64,000 nucleotides of DNA, taken from contig JAYRWE010000135.1 in NCBI GenBank assembly GCA_041918175.1, forward strand, positions 1 through 64,000. Reading direction: 5' to 3'. Position numbers and translations under genes: made by a program. Position 1 is the stretch's first letter, and every line of letters begins with the position of its first letter. The stretch comes from JABWAN01 sp041918175. GTDB lineage: Bacteria; Zhuqueibacterota; Zhuqueibacteria; Zhuqueibacterales; Zhuqueibacteraceae. Of the stretch, positions 1-8,226 are shown piece by piece. Below the pieces are notes generated by a model. It saw only the letters and a program-made list of their open reading frames with translations, was not told the origin of the DNA and did no database searches.

Positions 1-105
1 AAACTCGTTGCGCTCGCCGCCACCATGCGCAAGCTCCTCGTGATTTGCTATGCCCTGCTCAAAACCCAAAAACCGTTTCGCACCGAAAAAAAACCGAAGG
101 CCTAA
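1..105 (+). CDS. IS110-family transposase, C-terminal fragment (truncated by window edge)
   Basis: An open frame runs from the first base to a TAA at 103-105 and encodes 34 residues. The piece KLVALAATMRKLLVICYALL resembles the extreme C-terminus of IS110/IS116/IS902 transposases, where a K(V/L)AL.A.MRKLL segment follows the serine-containing transposase_20 domain. The catalytic N-terminal DEDD domain would lie left of the window. IS110 elements lack conventional inverted repeats, so the right end of the element cannot be placed. Two palindromic repeats follow directly. Family assignment rests on this short tail only. Confidence 0.72.
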   Translation, partial: KLVALAATMRKLLVICYALLKTQKPFRTEKKPKA

Positions 106-131
106 TTCTTCGCCCTTGACTCTTTCCAGAG

Positions 132-202
132 TATCTCAGGAAGAATCTTTTTAAGCACTGGAATGAGCCTCCAGCGAGTAAAAAGATTCCTTCTGAATGA
201 CA
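132..202. repeat. Family-A palindromic repeat, copy 1 (left terminus degraded)
   Basis: The core reads GAATCTTTTTAAGCACTGG, then CCAGCGAGTAAAAAGATTCC, then TTCTGAATGACA. The two arms are inverted complements and would form a hairpin of about 25 bp. The left end has lost the TGTCATTC terminus seen in other copies. The right flank shares further bases (TTTGAAAATCAAAACTCATT) with the copy at 44157-44229, so the mobile unit may be longer than the hairpin. Confidence 0.8.
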
Positions 203-251
203 GGTTTTTGAGGCCGATTACCGAATTTGAAAATCAAAACTCATTAGAAGC

Positions 252-342
252 TGTCATTTTTGAAAGGAGCTTCCCTCGCAACCGAGATATACTAAAAAAT
301 AAGAGGCGTCTCCGCGCGAGGAAAATTTTTTCCAGAATGACA
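252..342. repeat. Family-A palindromic repeat, variant copy
   Basis: It starts TGTCATTTTTGAAAGGAGC and ends TTTTTTCCAGAATGACA. The termini match the family, while the interior (CTTCCCTCGC ... GCGCGAGGAA) belongs to a subfamily resembling the copy at 34771-34842. It lies between the transposase tail and the convergent methyltransferase gene. Confidence 0.65.
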
Positions 343-363
343 CGCTGTGTGTGAGCAGCTCAA

Positions 364-1185
364 TCATACAGCGAGATATTTTCTGCGAAACACGAAATGC
401 ACCCTCTCCGCGCGTTCGCTGCCGGGGCGCTGCGACATGCCGCTGAGGCACGCGACTTCTTCCCACAAGCCGTTGGCTGCCAGCTTACGAATTTCATTTA
501 AAGAATAAATGCGCTGCACATGCTTCTCGCGCAGCGTCGGCCCGGGATCGCGGTCATCGACAATTAAAAATTCGTTGTATTGCAAACTGCCGATGGGATG
601 AAAATACGAGTGGCGATGATACGAAAAATTTCGGAAAGAGTCATGCTCGACATAGTTGCGGAAATTTTTCCAACAATTCCAGCGCGTGCAGACATCGAAG
701 ATGAACAAACCCCCAGGGCGCACGACGCGCGCCATACTCGCAAACACGCGCGCCACTTCATGCGGATGCCGGCAATAGTTCATGCTATCATATAAGCAAA
801 TCGCGGCGTCGATCGGAATGCCGGCCGCAACGTGCTGCATATCGCCACACCACACATGCGCGCGCCACCCGTCATTGCGCAGCCGTCGCGCGGCATAGCG
901 TGCCATTTCCGGCGAAAGATCCAGCCCGTAAACTTCGAAACCGGAGCGCGAAAGCTCAACCAGTATTTTGCCCGTGCCGCACGCGAGTTCAAGCACGGTG
1001 GCAACGCGTGCATGCGGTCGAGGATGAAGGTTTGAGGTGGGCGATTCTGTGGCGAAATCGAACAACGCAATAATATAATCCGCCCAGCGGCGATAGTTCA
1101 CGTGGCCCATCAAGTGATCATAAAATTCCGCGAGGCAACTGTATGGCGTTGCTTCAACGTTCTTTTGTGAGGAGAGCCACGGCAA
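364..1185 (-). CDS. Class I SAM-dependent methyltransferase
   Basis: The 273-residue product has the Rossmann-type methyltransferase core: motif I VLELACGTGKILVEL near residues 64-78, an acidic end of beta-2 in VYGLDLSPEMARYAARR, and a motif resembling post-I/II in DAAICLYDSMNY. It resembles the Methyltransf_25/11 families that act on small molecules; the substrate cannot be told. The TTG start overlaps the last 32 bases of pdxA on the same strand, with a weak GAGGCG ribosome site; the next in-frame ATG would cut into the fold. Translational coupling to pdxA is likely. No signal peptide is seen, so it is cytoplasmic. Confidence 0.82.
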   Translation of the reverse strand: MPWLSSQKNVEATPYSCLAEFYDHLMGHVNYRRWADYIIALFDFATESPTSNLHPRPHARVATVLELACGTGKILVELSRSGFEVYGLDLSPEMARYAARRLRNDGWRAHVWCGDMQHVAAGIPIDAAICLYDSMNYCRHPHEVARVFASMARVVRPGGLFIFDVCTRWNCWKNFRNYVEHDSFRNFSYHRHSYFHPIGSLQYNEFLIVDDRDPGPTLREKHVQRIYSLNEIRKLAANGLWEEVACLSGMSQRPGSERAERVHFVFRRKYLAV

Positions 1186-2170
1186 GTTTGAGCGCCTCGA
1201 TCATGCTGGTGGGTTGTGCGAGATCACGGCCCGCAATGTCATAGGCGGTGCCGTGGTCGGGAGAAATGCGAATCACGGGCAGACCGGCGGTGTAATTCAC
1301 CGCGCGGCCAAAGCCAAACATTTTGAGCGGAATCAAACCTTGATCATGATACATCGCGAGGTAGGCATCGTAAGCAGTCGCACCGTCTGTGCCGCTGCGC
1401 TGCGCAAATTTTCCGAAGAGCGCATCGGCCGAGAACGGTCCTTCCGCCAGAATTCCCTCTTGCCGTGCTTGCGCCAGCGCGGGCGCAATAATCGTTTGCT
1501 CTTCTTCGCCCAATACGCCGCCTTCGCCGGCATGCGGATTCAAACCGGTCACTGCAATGCGCGGCGTGGTAAGGCCAAAGCGCGTGTTGAGTTCACGCTG
1601 AACGACGCGCAATTGTTCGACGATGATTTTACTGGTAATCGCTTCCGCCACTTTGCGCAGCGGCAAATGCGTTGTTACTAATGCCACGCGAAAATCCTCA
1701 GCCAGCAACATCATCGCGAAATGCTTCGCGCCCAATCGAGCAGCAACGAATTCGGTTTGTCCAGGGTAATGAAAGCCCGCGAGCGCGAGACCGTATTTTG
1801 AAACGGGCGCGGTGACGATCGCATCAACCAATCCTGCACCCGCCATATCCGCCGCGGCAATCAATGCGTCGCCCGCAATTTTTCCGGAAGCCAACGTGGC
1901 TTTACCTACTTCACATTGCGATGCGCCGGGCATCGTATCGAACATGGCGAATTGTGCGTGTTGGGGCCATTGCGATAAAACTTCAATCACCGGCGCGGCG
2001 ATTTCGATGCGAAGCTGCTCTTGCCAATAGCGCCAAGCCGATTGCGGCCCAACCAACAACACGCGAACCGCAGGCGACGGCTGCCAAGCACGCAATGCTT
2101 TGAGCACAACTTCCGGACCGACGCCGTTCACGTCGCCGATGGTGATTGCAATTGTAGTCGAAGCAGGCAT
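1154..2170 (-). CDS. pdxA: 4-hydroxythreonine-4-phosphate dehydrogenase
   Basis: PdxA oxidises 4-phosphohydroxy-L-threonine in the DXP-dependent pyridoxal phosphate pathway. The 338-residue length matches the family. The protein opens with TIAITIGDVNGVGPEVVLKA and carries the metal-site regions THLPL, GLNPHAGEGGVLG and YHDQGLIPLK, plus ISPDHGTAYDIAG near the C-terminus. I chose the ATG at 2170 because the family motif starts five residues later; a TTG 78 bases upstream would add an atypical extension. It overlaps the methyltransferase gene by 32 bases. No other pdx gene is visible in the window. Confidence 0.95.
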   Translation of the reverse strand: MPASTTIAITIGDVNGVGPEVVLKALRAWQPSPAVRVLLVGPQSAWRYWQEQLRIEIAAPVIEVLSQWPQHAQFAMFDTMPGASQCEVGKATLASGKIAGDALIAAADMAGAGLVDAIVTAPVSKYGLALAGFHYPGQTEFVAARLGAKHFAMMLLAEDFRVALVTTHLPLRKVAEAITSKIIVEQLRVVQRELNTRFGLTTPRIAVTGLNPHAGEGGVLGEEEQTIIAPALAQARQEGILAEGPFSADALFGKFAQRSGTDGATAYDAYLAMYHDQGLIPLKMFGFGRAVNYTAGLPVIRISPDHGTAYDIAGRDLAQPTSMIEALKLAVALLTKER

Positions 2171-2433
2171 GGAGAAAATTTCCGAATACAAAAACGGCGC
2201 ATCAAATTTGAGATATAAAGCCGCATGTGGCGGCGCAACTGCAAACAAAATCGCCGAGTTCTCTCACCGCTCAAAAGGAGTCTCACGATTCATTGCGCGT
2301 TGCAAACTACGAAACTACCCCGCACGAAGCAAGCAATTCGCCGGACGTGTTACGATTATGCCAAAGACGAATTGAAATTTTCCAACAGGACGAATCACAC
2401 GAGGACAGATTTTTTTGACTGGCAAAATAAAAT

Positions 2434-2466
2434 GAGGCGCGCACGAGCAGTGAATGCAGCTCGTGC
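2434..2466 (-). terminator. Probable intrinsic terminator downstream of the glycosidase-like gene
   Basis: GCACGAGC (2441-2448) and GCTCGTGC (2459-2466) form a perfect 8-bp stem. Read on the minus strand, the stem is followed after GCGCCTCA by TTTTATTTT. The rest of the gene-free stretch 2171-2514 shows nothing further that I recognise. Confidence 0.5.
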
Positions 2467-2514
2467 GTGAGGTTCGCTACAAATGATTATGCGTGCGGGA
2501 AGGCTCGTGCTCGT

Positions 2515-4854
2515 TTAATTTCCTGCCCGTTGCAATGCTCCTTCTTTGCGATACCACTTCGCAATTACCTGCGCGCCGGGTTTGTTGTTCGGCGTGAATT
2601 GATTGTCGTTTGGGCCACCATCGGAAAGGTCGGTGGGCCACTTCCACCAATACATGCCCGCAAACCATGGCTTGCCCCACAAGGCTTGCATCATCGCTTC
2701 ATAGCACCGTGCTTGATCGGCCATATAAGCCGGCGCACGGCGTTCGTCGCTGTGTGGTTGCCGCCACGTTTGCGCGCGCGAGGCAAATCCAATTTCCGTG
2801 ATCAAAACCGGCTTGCGATATTTCTGCGCGATGCCTTCAATCTTCGCGACGATGCGCCGAGCGCCTTCAAACAATTCTGTATCGCTCGCACTTTCGTTTT
2901 CAGAGAGCGGGTAGTAGCAATTCAATGCAATCGCATCCAAGTCATTCCACCAGGAGAGGCGCTCGAACTCTTCGCCCCAATTGGAAGCATACACGATCGG
3001 CCCGGAGTAAAGTCCGCGCATTTTGCGAATCATCTCGCGCCATTCCGTTTCGTGCTGGCGTGTGGTCTGTACCAATTCCACGCCGAGACAGAAACTATCA
3101 AAGCCGTAAATCTCCGCTAGCAGAGCATAATGTCTGATCCAGCGTTCATAGTGATTAAAGAACTTTTTCCAATCTTCCGGCGAATTCATCACCACGTCGC
3201 CGGGCCAACCCCAGCGCGGCCCCGACATGAGTATGTGCGGTTTGAGCATCGCGTGCATGCCGAGTTCTTGCGCCCAATGCATGCTCGCGAGTAAACTTTC
3301 ATCGTTTTCGGAATTGACGCCTTCGCTGCGCCGTAAAAAATCCGGTTGATTGGGATCGCGCAAATAACCGAAAGGCGTGAGCGACACGGCATTCACGTTC
3401 ATCTCCGCGAGCTTTGTCAATGCTTCGCGCGAACGATGTCCCATATAACCGTTAAAAATTTGATAGCCCTCATGCGCATAACAAAACCCGCGATGGAAAT
3501 CCTGCGACGTGAAGGCGCGTGGTTGGGGATGTCGCAGTGCGCGTGGAGAAATGCCGCGCGTGTCCTCTTGCCATTTTTTGACTATTGCGGTCCAACTCAC
3601 ACCGCGTGGAAAAGTTTGCGGCGCACTGTGTTGCGGCCACGTTTGATAGATCTGCTGAAATTCTTCCGCCGAGTATTCCTTCAACAAAAAATTCACAAAG
3701 CTACCAAGCTGAATTTGACGCGCGAGCGGCGATTCCGCTTCCCAAATTTGCGGATCAAAAAGCTCGGCCAATGGAACGAAGTTGTCCGTTGCCATCATGC
3801 GCGCAGCCCATGATTCGAATCCCATGCCGCGCCAATTTTGCGAGAGCGCGACCGCGAGCCCTTCGCGCAACGGCGCGGAGGCGGTTGGGGGCAGCAATTT
3901 TTGAATGAAGCATTCCGCTTCGGCCATGAAATCGTTGCCACGCAGTTTGTCATTCCAAACCAGATGGACTTCCCAACGCGACCAATCGGCGTGACACAAA
4001 TCCGACCTGCGTGTGAACAAAGCTTTTTCTTCAAGCGAACTCCACAGGTGCACGGCAAGCTTGAGCAGGTTATTGGCTTTTGTTTTAGTAATGTTCAAGC
4101 GTTGAAGGAGCGCCTCCAGTTTGTGCTCTTCTTGTTCAGCAAAAGCCCGTAACTCGTCCGCGCTGAAAATTTTTCCGTGCGTGAAGAACGTGAAATGCGG
4201 CGATTCGAATGCCGGCTTTTGCGCAGAATCAAAACGGTACTCTCGCGCGTGTGCGGTTTGCCAGGCATGCGCGCCCGTGTCTTGAAAAAAGCCGATGACA
4301 TCGATACGGCCTTGAGAGATGACGCTGTAATCGCCGGATTCCACACCAAAGAGTTGGCGATTGTTGAGATAATGGAGTATGGCCGCGTCGCTATTGCCTG
4401 TGGTGAGACGAAGCTGCAAACGCGGATTGCGCGGGTTCGGATAAAAAAGCGAGACGACATCGCTCGAATCGCGATACTCTTTGCCGCTAAAACGAAAGCC
4501 GCCGGGAATCTGTTCAAGCGGCAGGCCGGGAAGCAAATGTTGAATAAGGCGATTGCTGCTGAACGCACCGAGCACGCGCAACGGCACATGCGCGAGGCTA
4601 TCCACGGGAAACTCCGTATCGGTTGCGAGCGTCATGGGAAAGCGCCGCATGCGCGCGTTGCTCAAGTACGCGCGATAGGCTTGCGCGTCGTTGCTGGAAT
4701 GAATGACGACGAGGCGACGGCTTTCCATCGTGCTGCGCCAAAGTTCTTCACGATTAGGCAAACGCGAAACGAGATCTTGCGAGGGAGGCGAATCAAAGCC
4801 GATGAGGGCAAAGAAGCTGAGAGTGATAAACAGAGGCAGGCAGGCAATGCGCAT
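2515..4854 (-). CDS. Exported two-domain protein with GH113-like TIM-barrel glycosidase domain
   Basis: The 779-residue product begins with a signal-peptide-like segment (MRIACLPLFITLSFFALIG). Residues about 200-420 resemble a degenerate gluzincin/peptidase-MA region, but I see no HExxH. From about residue 470 to the end it looks like a glycosidase TIM barrel: NVNAVSLTPFGYLR, AMLKPHILMSGPRWGW, FDSFCLGVEL, PVLITEIGF and YWWKWPTD. Glutamates in GVEL and ITEIG are at positions expected for acid/base and nucleophile in clan-A enzymes, as in GH113 mannanases. The ATG at 4854 was chosen because GGAG lies 5 bases upstream and the signal peptide then starts cleanly. The substrate is unknown. Confidence 0.75.
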   Translation of the reverse strand: MRIACLPLFITLSFFALIGFDSPPSQDLVSRLPNREELWRSTMESRRLVVIHSSNDAQAYRAYLSNARMRRFPMTLATDTEFPVDSLAHVPLRVLGAFSSNRLIQHLLPGLPLEQIPGGFRFSGKEYRDSSDVVSLFYPNPRNPRLQLRLTTGNSDAAILHYLNNRQLFGVESGDYSVISQGRIDVIGFFQDTGAHAWQTAHAREYRFDSAQKPAFESPHFTFFTHGKIFSADELRAFAEQEEHKLEALLQRLNITKTKANNLLKLAVHLWSSLEEKALFTRRSDLCHADWSRWEVHLVWNDKLRGNDFMAEAECFIQKLLPPTASAPLREGLAVALSQNWRGMGFESWAARMMATDNFVPLAELFDPQIWEAESPLARQIQLGSFVNFLLKEYSAEEFQQIYQTWPQHSAPQTFPRGVSWTAIVKKWQEDTRGISPRALRHPQPRAFTSQDFHRGFCYAHEGYQIFNGYMGHRSREALTKLAEMNVNAVSLTPFGYLRDPNQPDFLRRSEGVNSENDESLLASMHWAQELGMHAMLKPHILMSGPRWGWPGDVVMNSPEDWKKFFNHYERWIRHYALLAEIYGFDSFCLGVELVQTTRQHETEWREMIRKMRGLYSGPIVYASNWGEEFERLSWWNDLDAIALNCYYPLSENESASDTELFEGARRIVAKIEGIAQKYRKPVLITEIGFASRAQTWRQPHSDERRAPAYMADQARCYEAMMQALWGKPWFAGMYWWKWPTDLSDGGPNDNQFTPNNKPGAQVIAKWYRKEGALQRAGN

Positions 4855-4971
4855 GGAACTCCATTCGTTGCTTTGGGGTGAACTCGGCGCGGGAAGCAAA
4901 GACGTTATTACAAATTGCCGATCAAATAATTTTCCCATCTTCTAAGCCGAGAATGGGTGCGAAAGATTTTT

Positions 4972-5331
4972 TCAAATTCTCACGTCATCTTCCTCGCGCC
5001 AGGGCGGACTTACGAGAGCGGCAAATACGAGCACGTTTTCGCCAAGGTTTTCGATCCATTGAATTTTGTCCGGCGGGATATACACCGTGTCGCCGGGATG
5101 CACTTCTTGCGCCTCTTCGCCGATATGCATGCGACCGAGACCTTCGATGATATAATACACCTCGGATTGGCGCAGAAAATGTTGATAGGTTGCTTTGCCC
5201 GGCTCGACATACGCAATTGCTAAGGAGTATGCAATGTCCGCTTGGTCGCGGTCAGGATGAAGCAATTCTCGCAAGCGGCAGCCGTCGTTTGCAATAATTT
5301 CTTGGCAGTCTTTTTCGTGTTTGATAAGCAT
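4972..5331 (-). CDS. Single-domain cupin protein
   Basis: The 119-residue product is a small beta-barrel cupin. Cupin motif 1 appears as YQHFLRQSEVYYIIEGLGRM with G and E in place, and motif 2 as GDTVYIPPDKIQWIEN. Metal ligands would be H in the first motif plus E; the usual HxH is only partly kept. The ATG at 5331 has an AAAGGACGG ribosome site. Longer readings upstream add 80 residues of non-family sequence and were not used. Similar proteins bind metals and act as isomerases, dioxygenases or sensors; the ligand cannot be told. Confidence 0.85.
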   Translation of the reverse strand: MLIKHEKDCQEIIANDGCRLRELLHPDRDQADIAYSLAIAYVEPGKATYQHFLRQSEVYYIIEGLGRMHIGEEAQEVHPGDTVYIPPDKIQWIENLGENVLVFAALVSPPWREEDDVRI

Positions 5332-5878
5332 GGTAGCCGTCCTTTCTAAATTCTCGAGATGCAGTGCGCCCGTTTCTTTACAAAGACGAATAAGGATGGA
5401 AATTTGTTCGGCGGAGATTTGCAATAATCTTATAGAAGCATTCACTGAAATCCAAGAAATAAATTTGTTTTGCAAGACGAACGGAGGCGCATGCGGCGAA
5501 CAAGCTGAAAAAATAATCGCAGGTTCATATAGGACAAGCTGGAATGACTTGCGCCAAAACGCTGATCGCAAAAGTATGAGCCAATGCTTCCGCGTGTTTT
5601 TGAACGCATGAAGATTTCTTGCCTAATCGCTGTTGCCTCTGTTGCAGAGATAATACGCTCGCCTTGTAAAGTCGACGCCGGGCCGCCTGCTTGTGAATTC
5701 TACTCCGATACAATCTCCACCCGTCGCCGGCTCCGGTGTGCTGCACGCGATGAAAGTGAACGTCACAACAATCGCATTAAACTTCCGTCACAAGATTGCG
5801 CGCCGCCTCCTGCTTGACTGGTATGTTCTATACACAATTTGACAATCTCGGCCTAGGCACATAACATCCCAGGAAAGT
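5332..5878. other. Divergent intergenic region, no gene seen
   Basis: About 550 bases separate the cupin gene from the next plus-strand gene. Short frames on both strands lack ribosome sites and family likeness. The only signal I can point to is a promoter-like pair at the right end. Confidence 0.5.
5839..5867 (+). promoter_or_regulatory. Sigma-70-like promoter candidate before the 5879 gene
   Basis: TTGACA at 5839-5844 and TAACAT at 5862-5867 are 17 bases apart. Transcription would start only a few bases before the ATG at 5879, giving an almost leaderless mRNA, which lowers confidence because an AGGA ribosome site also sits just before the ATG. Confidence 0.4.
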
Positions 5879-6346
5879 ATGATCACTGCATCCGCCTCTA
5901 CGATTACACCGTCAGCAAGTTCTGCAACAGACCTTACCGTTTTTTCCCCCTCGCACGAAGAAAAAAAAATCATTGAAGAGAAGTTGCAAAGCGAAAACGC
6001 TTTGGTCACGATTTGGCGTGAGCTTACCGCGCAAAACGGTGCTCCGAACGCAGTTTTCAAGCGCGAGCAGGAAATCGAATTTATTTTAGACGGCGCGGTC
6101 TCCACTTTTCTCACCGCGCTGAACTCGCCTTTTACGATTGAGCTGATCTCTTTCGATCTCCGCACGCAAAATCCGCAACCGCTATACAGTTTCCAAGAAT
6201 ACGGTCACCTCACCACGGAGTATTTTCGCGTGAAGTTTCAAGCGCCGGCATTGGTGGCGGGCATCTTTCGGCTGCAATCCATTTTGCTCATCGACAACAG
6301 CGAGCATTTTTCCATTCCCTCCGGCGTGAATTTCGTCGTGCTCTAA
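5879..6346 (+). CDS. Hypothetical protein
   Basis: A 155-residue protein with no signal peptide or membrane segment. The N-terminal 20 residues are Ser/Thr/Ala-rich. The rest alternates short strands (EIEFILDGAV, FTIELISFDLR, YFRVKFQAPALVAGIFRLQS), suggesting a small beta-sandwich. The ending IPSGVNFVVL is strand-like. I do not recognise the family. AGGA lies 5 bases before the ATG. It converges on the unknown gene at 6443, with a stem-loop between them. Confidence 0.6.
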   Translation: MITASASTITPSASSATDLTVFSPSHEEKKIIEEKLQSENALVTIWRELTAQNGAPNAVFKREQEIEFILDGAVSTFLTALNSPFTIELISFDLRTQNPQPLYSFQEYGHLTTEYFRVKFQAPALVAGIFRLQSILLIDNSEHFSIPSGVNFVVL

Positions 6347-6387
6347 AACAAAAATCGCGGCGCCCCGGTTTCGGGATACGCCGCGAT
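6345..6387 (-). terminator. Intrinsic terminator of the minus-strand two-component/MBL operon
   Basis: ATCGCGGCG (6354-6362) pairs with CGCCGCGAT (6379-6387). On the minus strand the stem is followed by TTTTTGTTTT. It lies just past the end of the 6443-7108 gene; plus-strand readthrough has no T run, so it mainly serves the minus strand. Confidence 0.8.
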
Positions 6388-6442
6388 CATCGTGTGAAAC
6401 GCGGAAAAGTTTTTCAGTGTCGTTCGAAAGTTGAGCGCGCTT

Positions 6443-7108
6443 CTAATGCAGCCATTCTCCTCGCGGTGAAAATGTAGAAGAGGTGACGGAGAGATACTGC
6501 TTCAACTCATCTAAGCGCATTTCCTCGGTCGAGCTTGCTCGCGGGCGGTGCGCGGTAGGCGGCACAATAGGAAGCTGCTCTACTTCGCGCAAGCCCCGGC
6601 TCTCGAGCGCGCGAATGTAACGTGCCGGCTCGCATGCCTGCAAAAAGATATGTTTGTCCGGCGTTAAAACCAGAGAGCAACATTTCTCCACACTCTGCAC
6701 GCTTAACTCAACGCCTTGCTCTTGTTTGAGCACATCACTATAATGCGCCAACAAGTTTTGCAACCACGGCGCAGCCACGGGCGGGCTAATCGAGAGCAAC
6801 GGACGCGACAAGTCAAACGCCTCTCCCATCACCACCACGACTTCGCCGCCCATTTCGCCCAATACTTCTAAAAATACCTCCGTCACTTCTGCACGCGTCG
6901 GCGTGATAATCAAACCGCCGTTGCGATAGCGATTTCCTTGCAGCATATAACATCCGCGCGCCGTTTCCGTGCGGCGCGGTGCCGTTTTGCGCGCTAGTGC
7001 CCGGCGTTTTTTGTGAACAAAGCGCAAGCAGCTCTGCAAGAAATTTGCGGCGCTCAACCACAGCGCAACCCGCAACGCAGCAAAAATGTCTTGAAATAAT
7101 TTCAGCAT
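6443..7108 (-). CDS. Hypothetical protein, last gene of the MBL/two-component cluster
   Basis: A 221-residue protein. Its first 50 residues hold a hydrophobic or amphipathic helix (MLKLFQDIFAALRVALWLSA) followed by a very basic stretch (KKRRALARKTAPRR), which suggests membrane association. The middle alternates strands and helices (GGEVVVVMGEAFDLS, LLSISPPVAAPWL). No catalytic motif or family is recognised. It starts 80 bases after the hydrolase gene on the same strand and ends at a clear terminator, so it is probably cotranscribed with it. Confidence 0.6.
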   Translation of the reverse strand: MLKLFQDIFAALRVALWLSAANFLQSCLRFVHKKRRALARKTAPRRTETARGCYMLQGNRYRNGGLIITPTRAEVTEVFLEVLGEMGGEVVVVMGEAFDLSRPLLSISPPVAAPWLQNLLAHYSDVLKQEQGVELSVQSVEKCCSLVLTPDKHIFLQACEPARYIRALESRGLREVEQLPIVPPTAHRPRASSTEEMRLDELKQYLSVTSSTFSPRGEWLH

Positions 7109-7188
7109 AGTTTAACCCAAATCGTGTTTTTGAAAGTTGCCCCTTTGGTGCTGTGTGCGAAATGAAACTGGACAGCCGCGCAAAATTT

Positions 7189-8169
7189 TTAGCGCACCAG
7201 TTCCCACAACCCAACCTCCCCCGCGCGCCGCGCGCATACTTTCTTCTCTTCCTCCAACAAGTCCAAGTGCCCGAGCGCTTCGGACAGGCCGAGAAAGTAA
7301 TCCATGCCGGAGCGCAATTCTGGAAAGAGCGCACGAGTGATTTGCCAAAGCGTGCGCGGTCCTGCTGCGAGCAACGCATGAATAATTTGCGCCCGCTGCT
7401 TATGAAAGGACACCCGCTCCTGCACCAAACTCTCAACTTCATAAAAAGCCTGGCCATGCCCGGGAAGCACGAGTGCCGGCTTGAGTTGCGCGATACGATG
7501 CAGCTCGCGCAGATATTCCAACAATCGCCGCGGACGTGGCGTGTTCCTATTTTCCGGCGGCTCAAGTATGGCGTTGGAAGAAATGTTTTTTAGCAAGTGA
7601 TCATTCGCGAGCAACGTGCGCGTGTCTTTTTCCCATAAACAAATCAACCCGCCCGCGTGGCCGGGTGTGTGATAAACTTGCCAAGCCGCATCGGCGAATG
7701 TGATTTGATCGCCCTCTTGCAAAGTGTGCGCGCCGGTGAATGGCATGGTCCAACGCGCAATCGTCGAGCTTATGAGTTCGATTTCTTGCGCAATCGGCAA
7801 CGGCACGCCGCTTTCATGAAAGAGTTGGCGATAAAACGGCGCATGATGCTCTTGCGTTGCTTGATAATTCGCGAGCCACGGCAAATTGAAGGGATGAGTA
7901 AAAACTTTCGCGCCGGAGTGTGCGACCAATTCCGCGGTCAAACCCATGTGATCGACATGATGATGCGTCAGAATGATTTGTTGCAAATCAGCGAGGCGAC
8001 CTCCAAGCGCGCGCAATCCGGATTCGAGCGCAGCGCGTGCGGCATCATCATTCGGGCCGGTATCAATTAAAGTCAACTGCTCTCCCCAAGCCACATAAAC
8101 ATTCACCGGGCCAATCGGAAAAGGCGTGGGCAACGGGATGCAATGGAGCTTATTCCGCAGAAATGGCAT
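7189..8169 (-). CDS. Metallo-beta-lactamase-fold hydrolase with C-terminal helical domain
   Basis: The 326-residue protein carries the dinuclear-metal motif THHHVDH (H69, H71, D73, H74), then PGHAGG, the bridging Asp in LLANDHLL and the final His in LVLPGHGQ. The last ~90 residues form a winged-helix-like domain (LWQITRALFPEL...GLSEALGHLDLLEEE) typical of the GloB/LACTB2-like subgroup. Such proteins hydrolyse thioesters, phosphodiesters or RNA; the substrate here is undetermined. The ATG at 8169 has GAGG 8 bases upstream, whereas the ATG at 8202 has none. It follows the histidine kinase gene after 57 bases. Confidence 0.88.
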   Translation of the reverse strand: MPFLRNKLHCIPLPTPFPIGPVNVYVAWGEQLTLIDTGPNDDAARAALESGLRALGGRLADLQQIILTHHHVDHMGLTAELVAHSGAKVFTHPFNLPWLANYQATQEHHAPFYRQLFHESGVPLPIAQEIELISSTIARWTMPFTGAHTLQEGDQITFADAAWQVYHTPGHAGGLICLWEKDTRTLLANDHLLKNISSNAILEPPENRNTPRPRRLLEYLRELHRIAQLKPALVLPGHGQAFYEVESLVQERVSFHKQRAQIIHALLAAGPRTLWQITRALFPELRSGMDYFLGLSEALGHLDLLEEEKKVCARRAGEVGLWELVR

Positions 8170-8226
8170 TGCTAGTACCTCGCGCTTTTTGCAAGCGCTC
8201 ATATGTGGGAACGCGCGCTACACTTT

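Noticed and set aside
5584..5817. 77-residue plus frame starting MLPRVFERMK
   Set aside because: Low-complexity, no ribosome site, and no recognisable family; left as gene-free.
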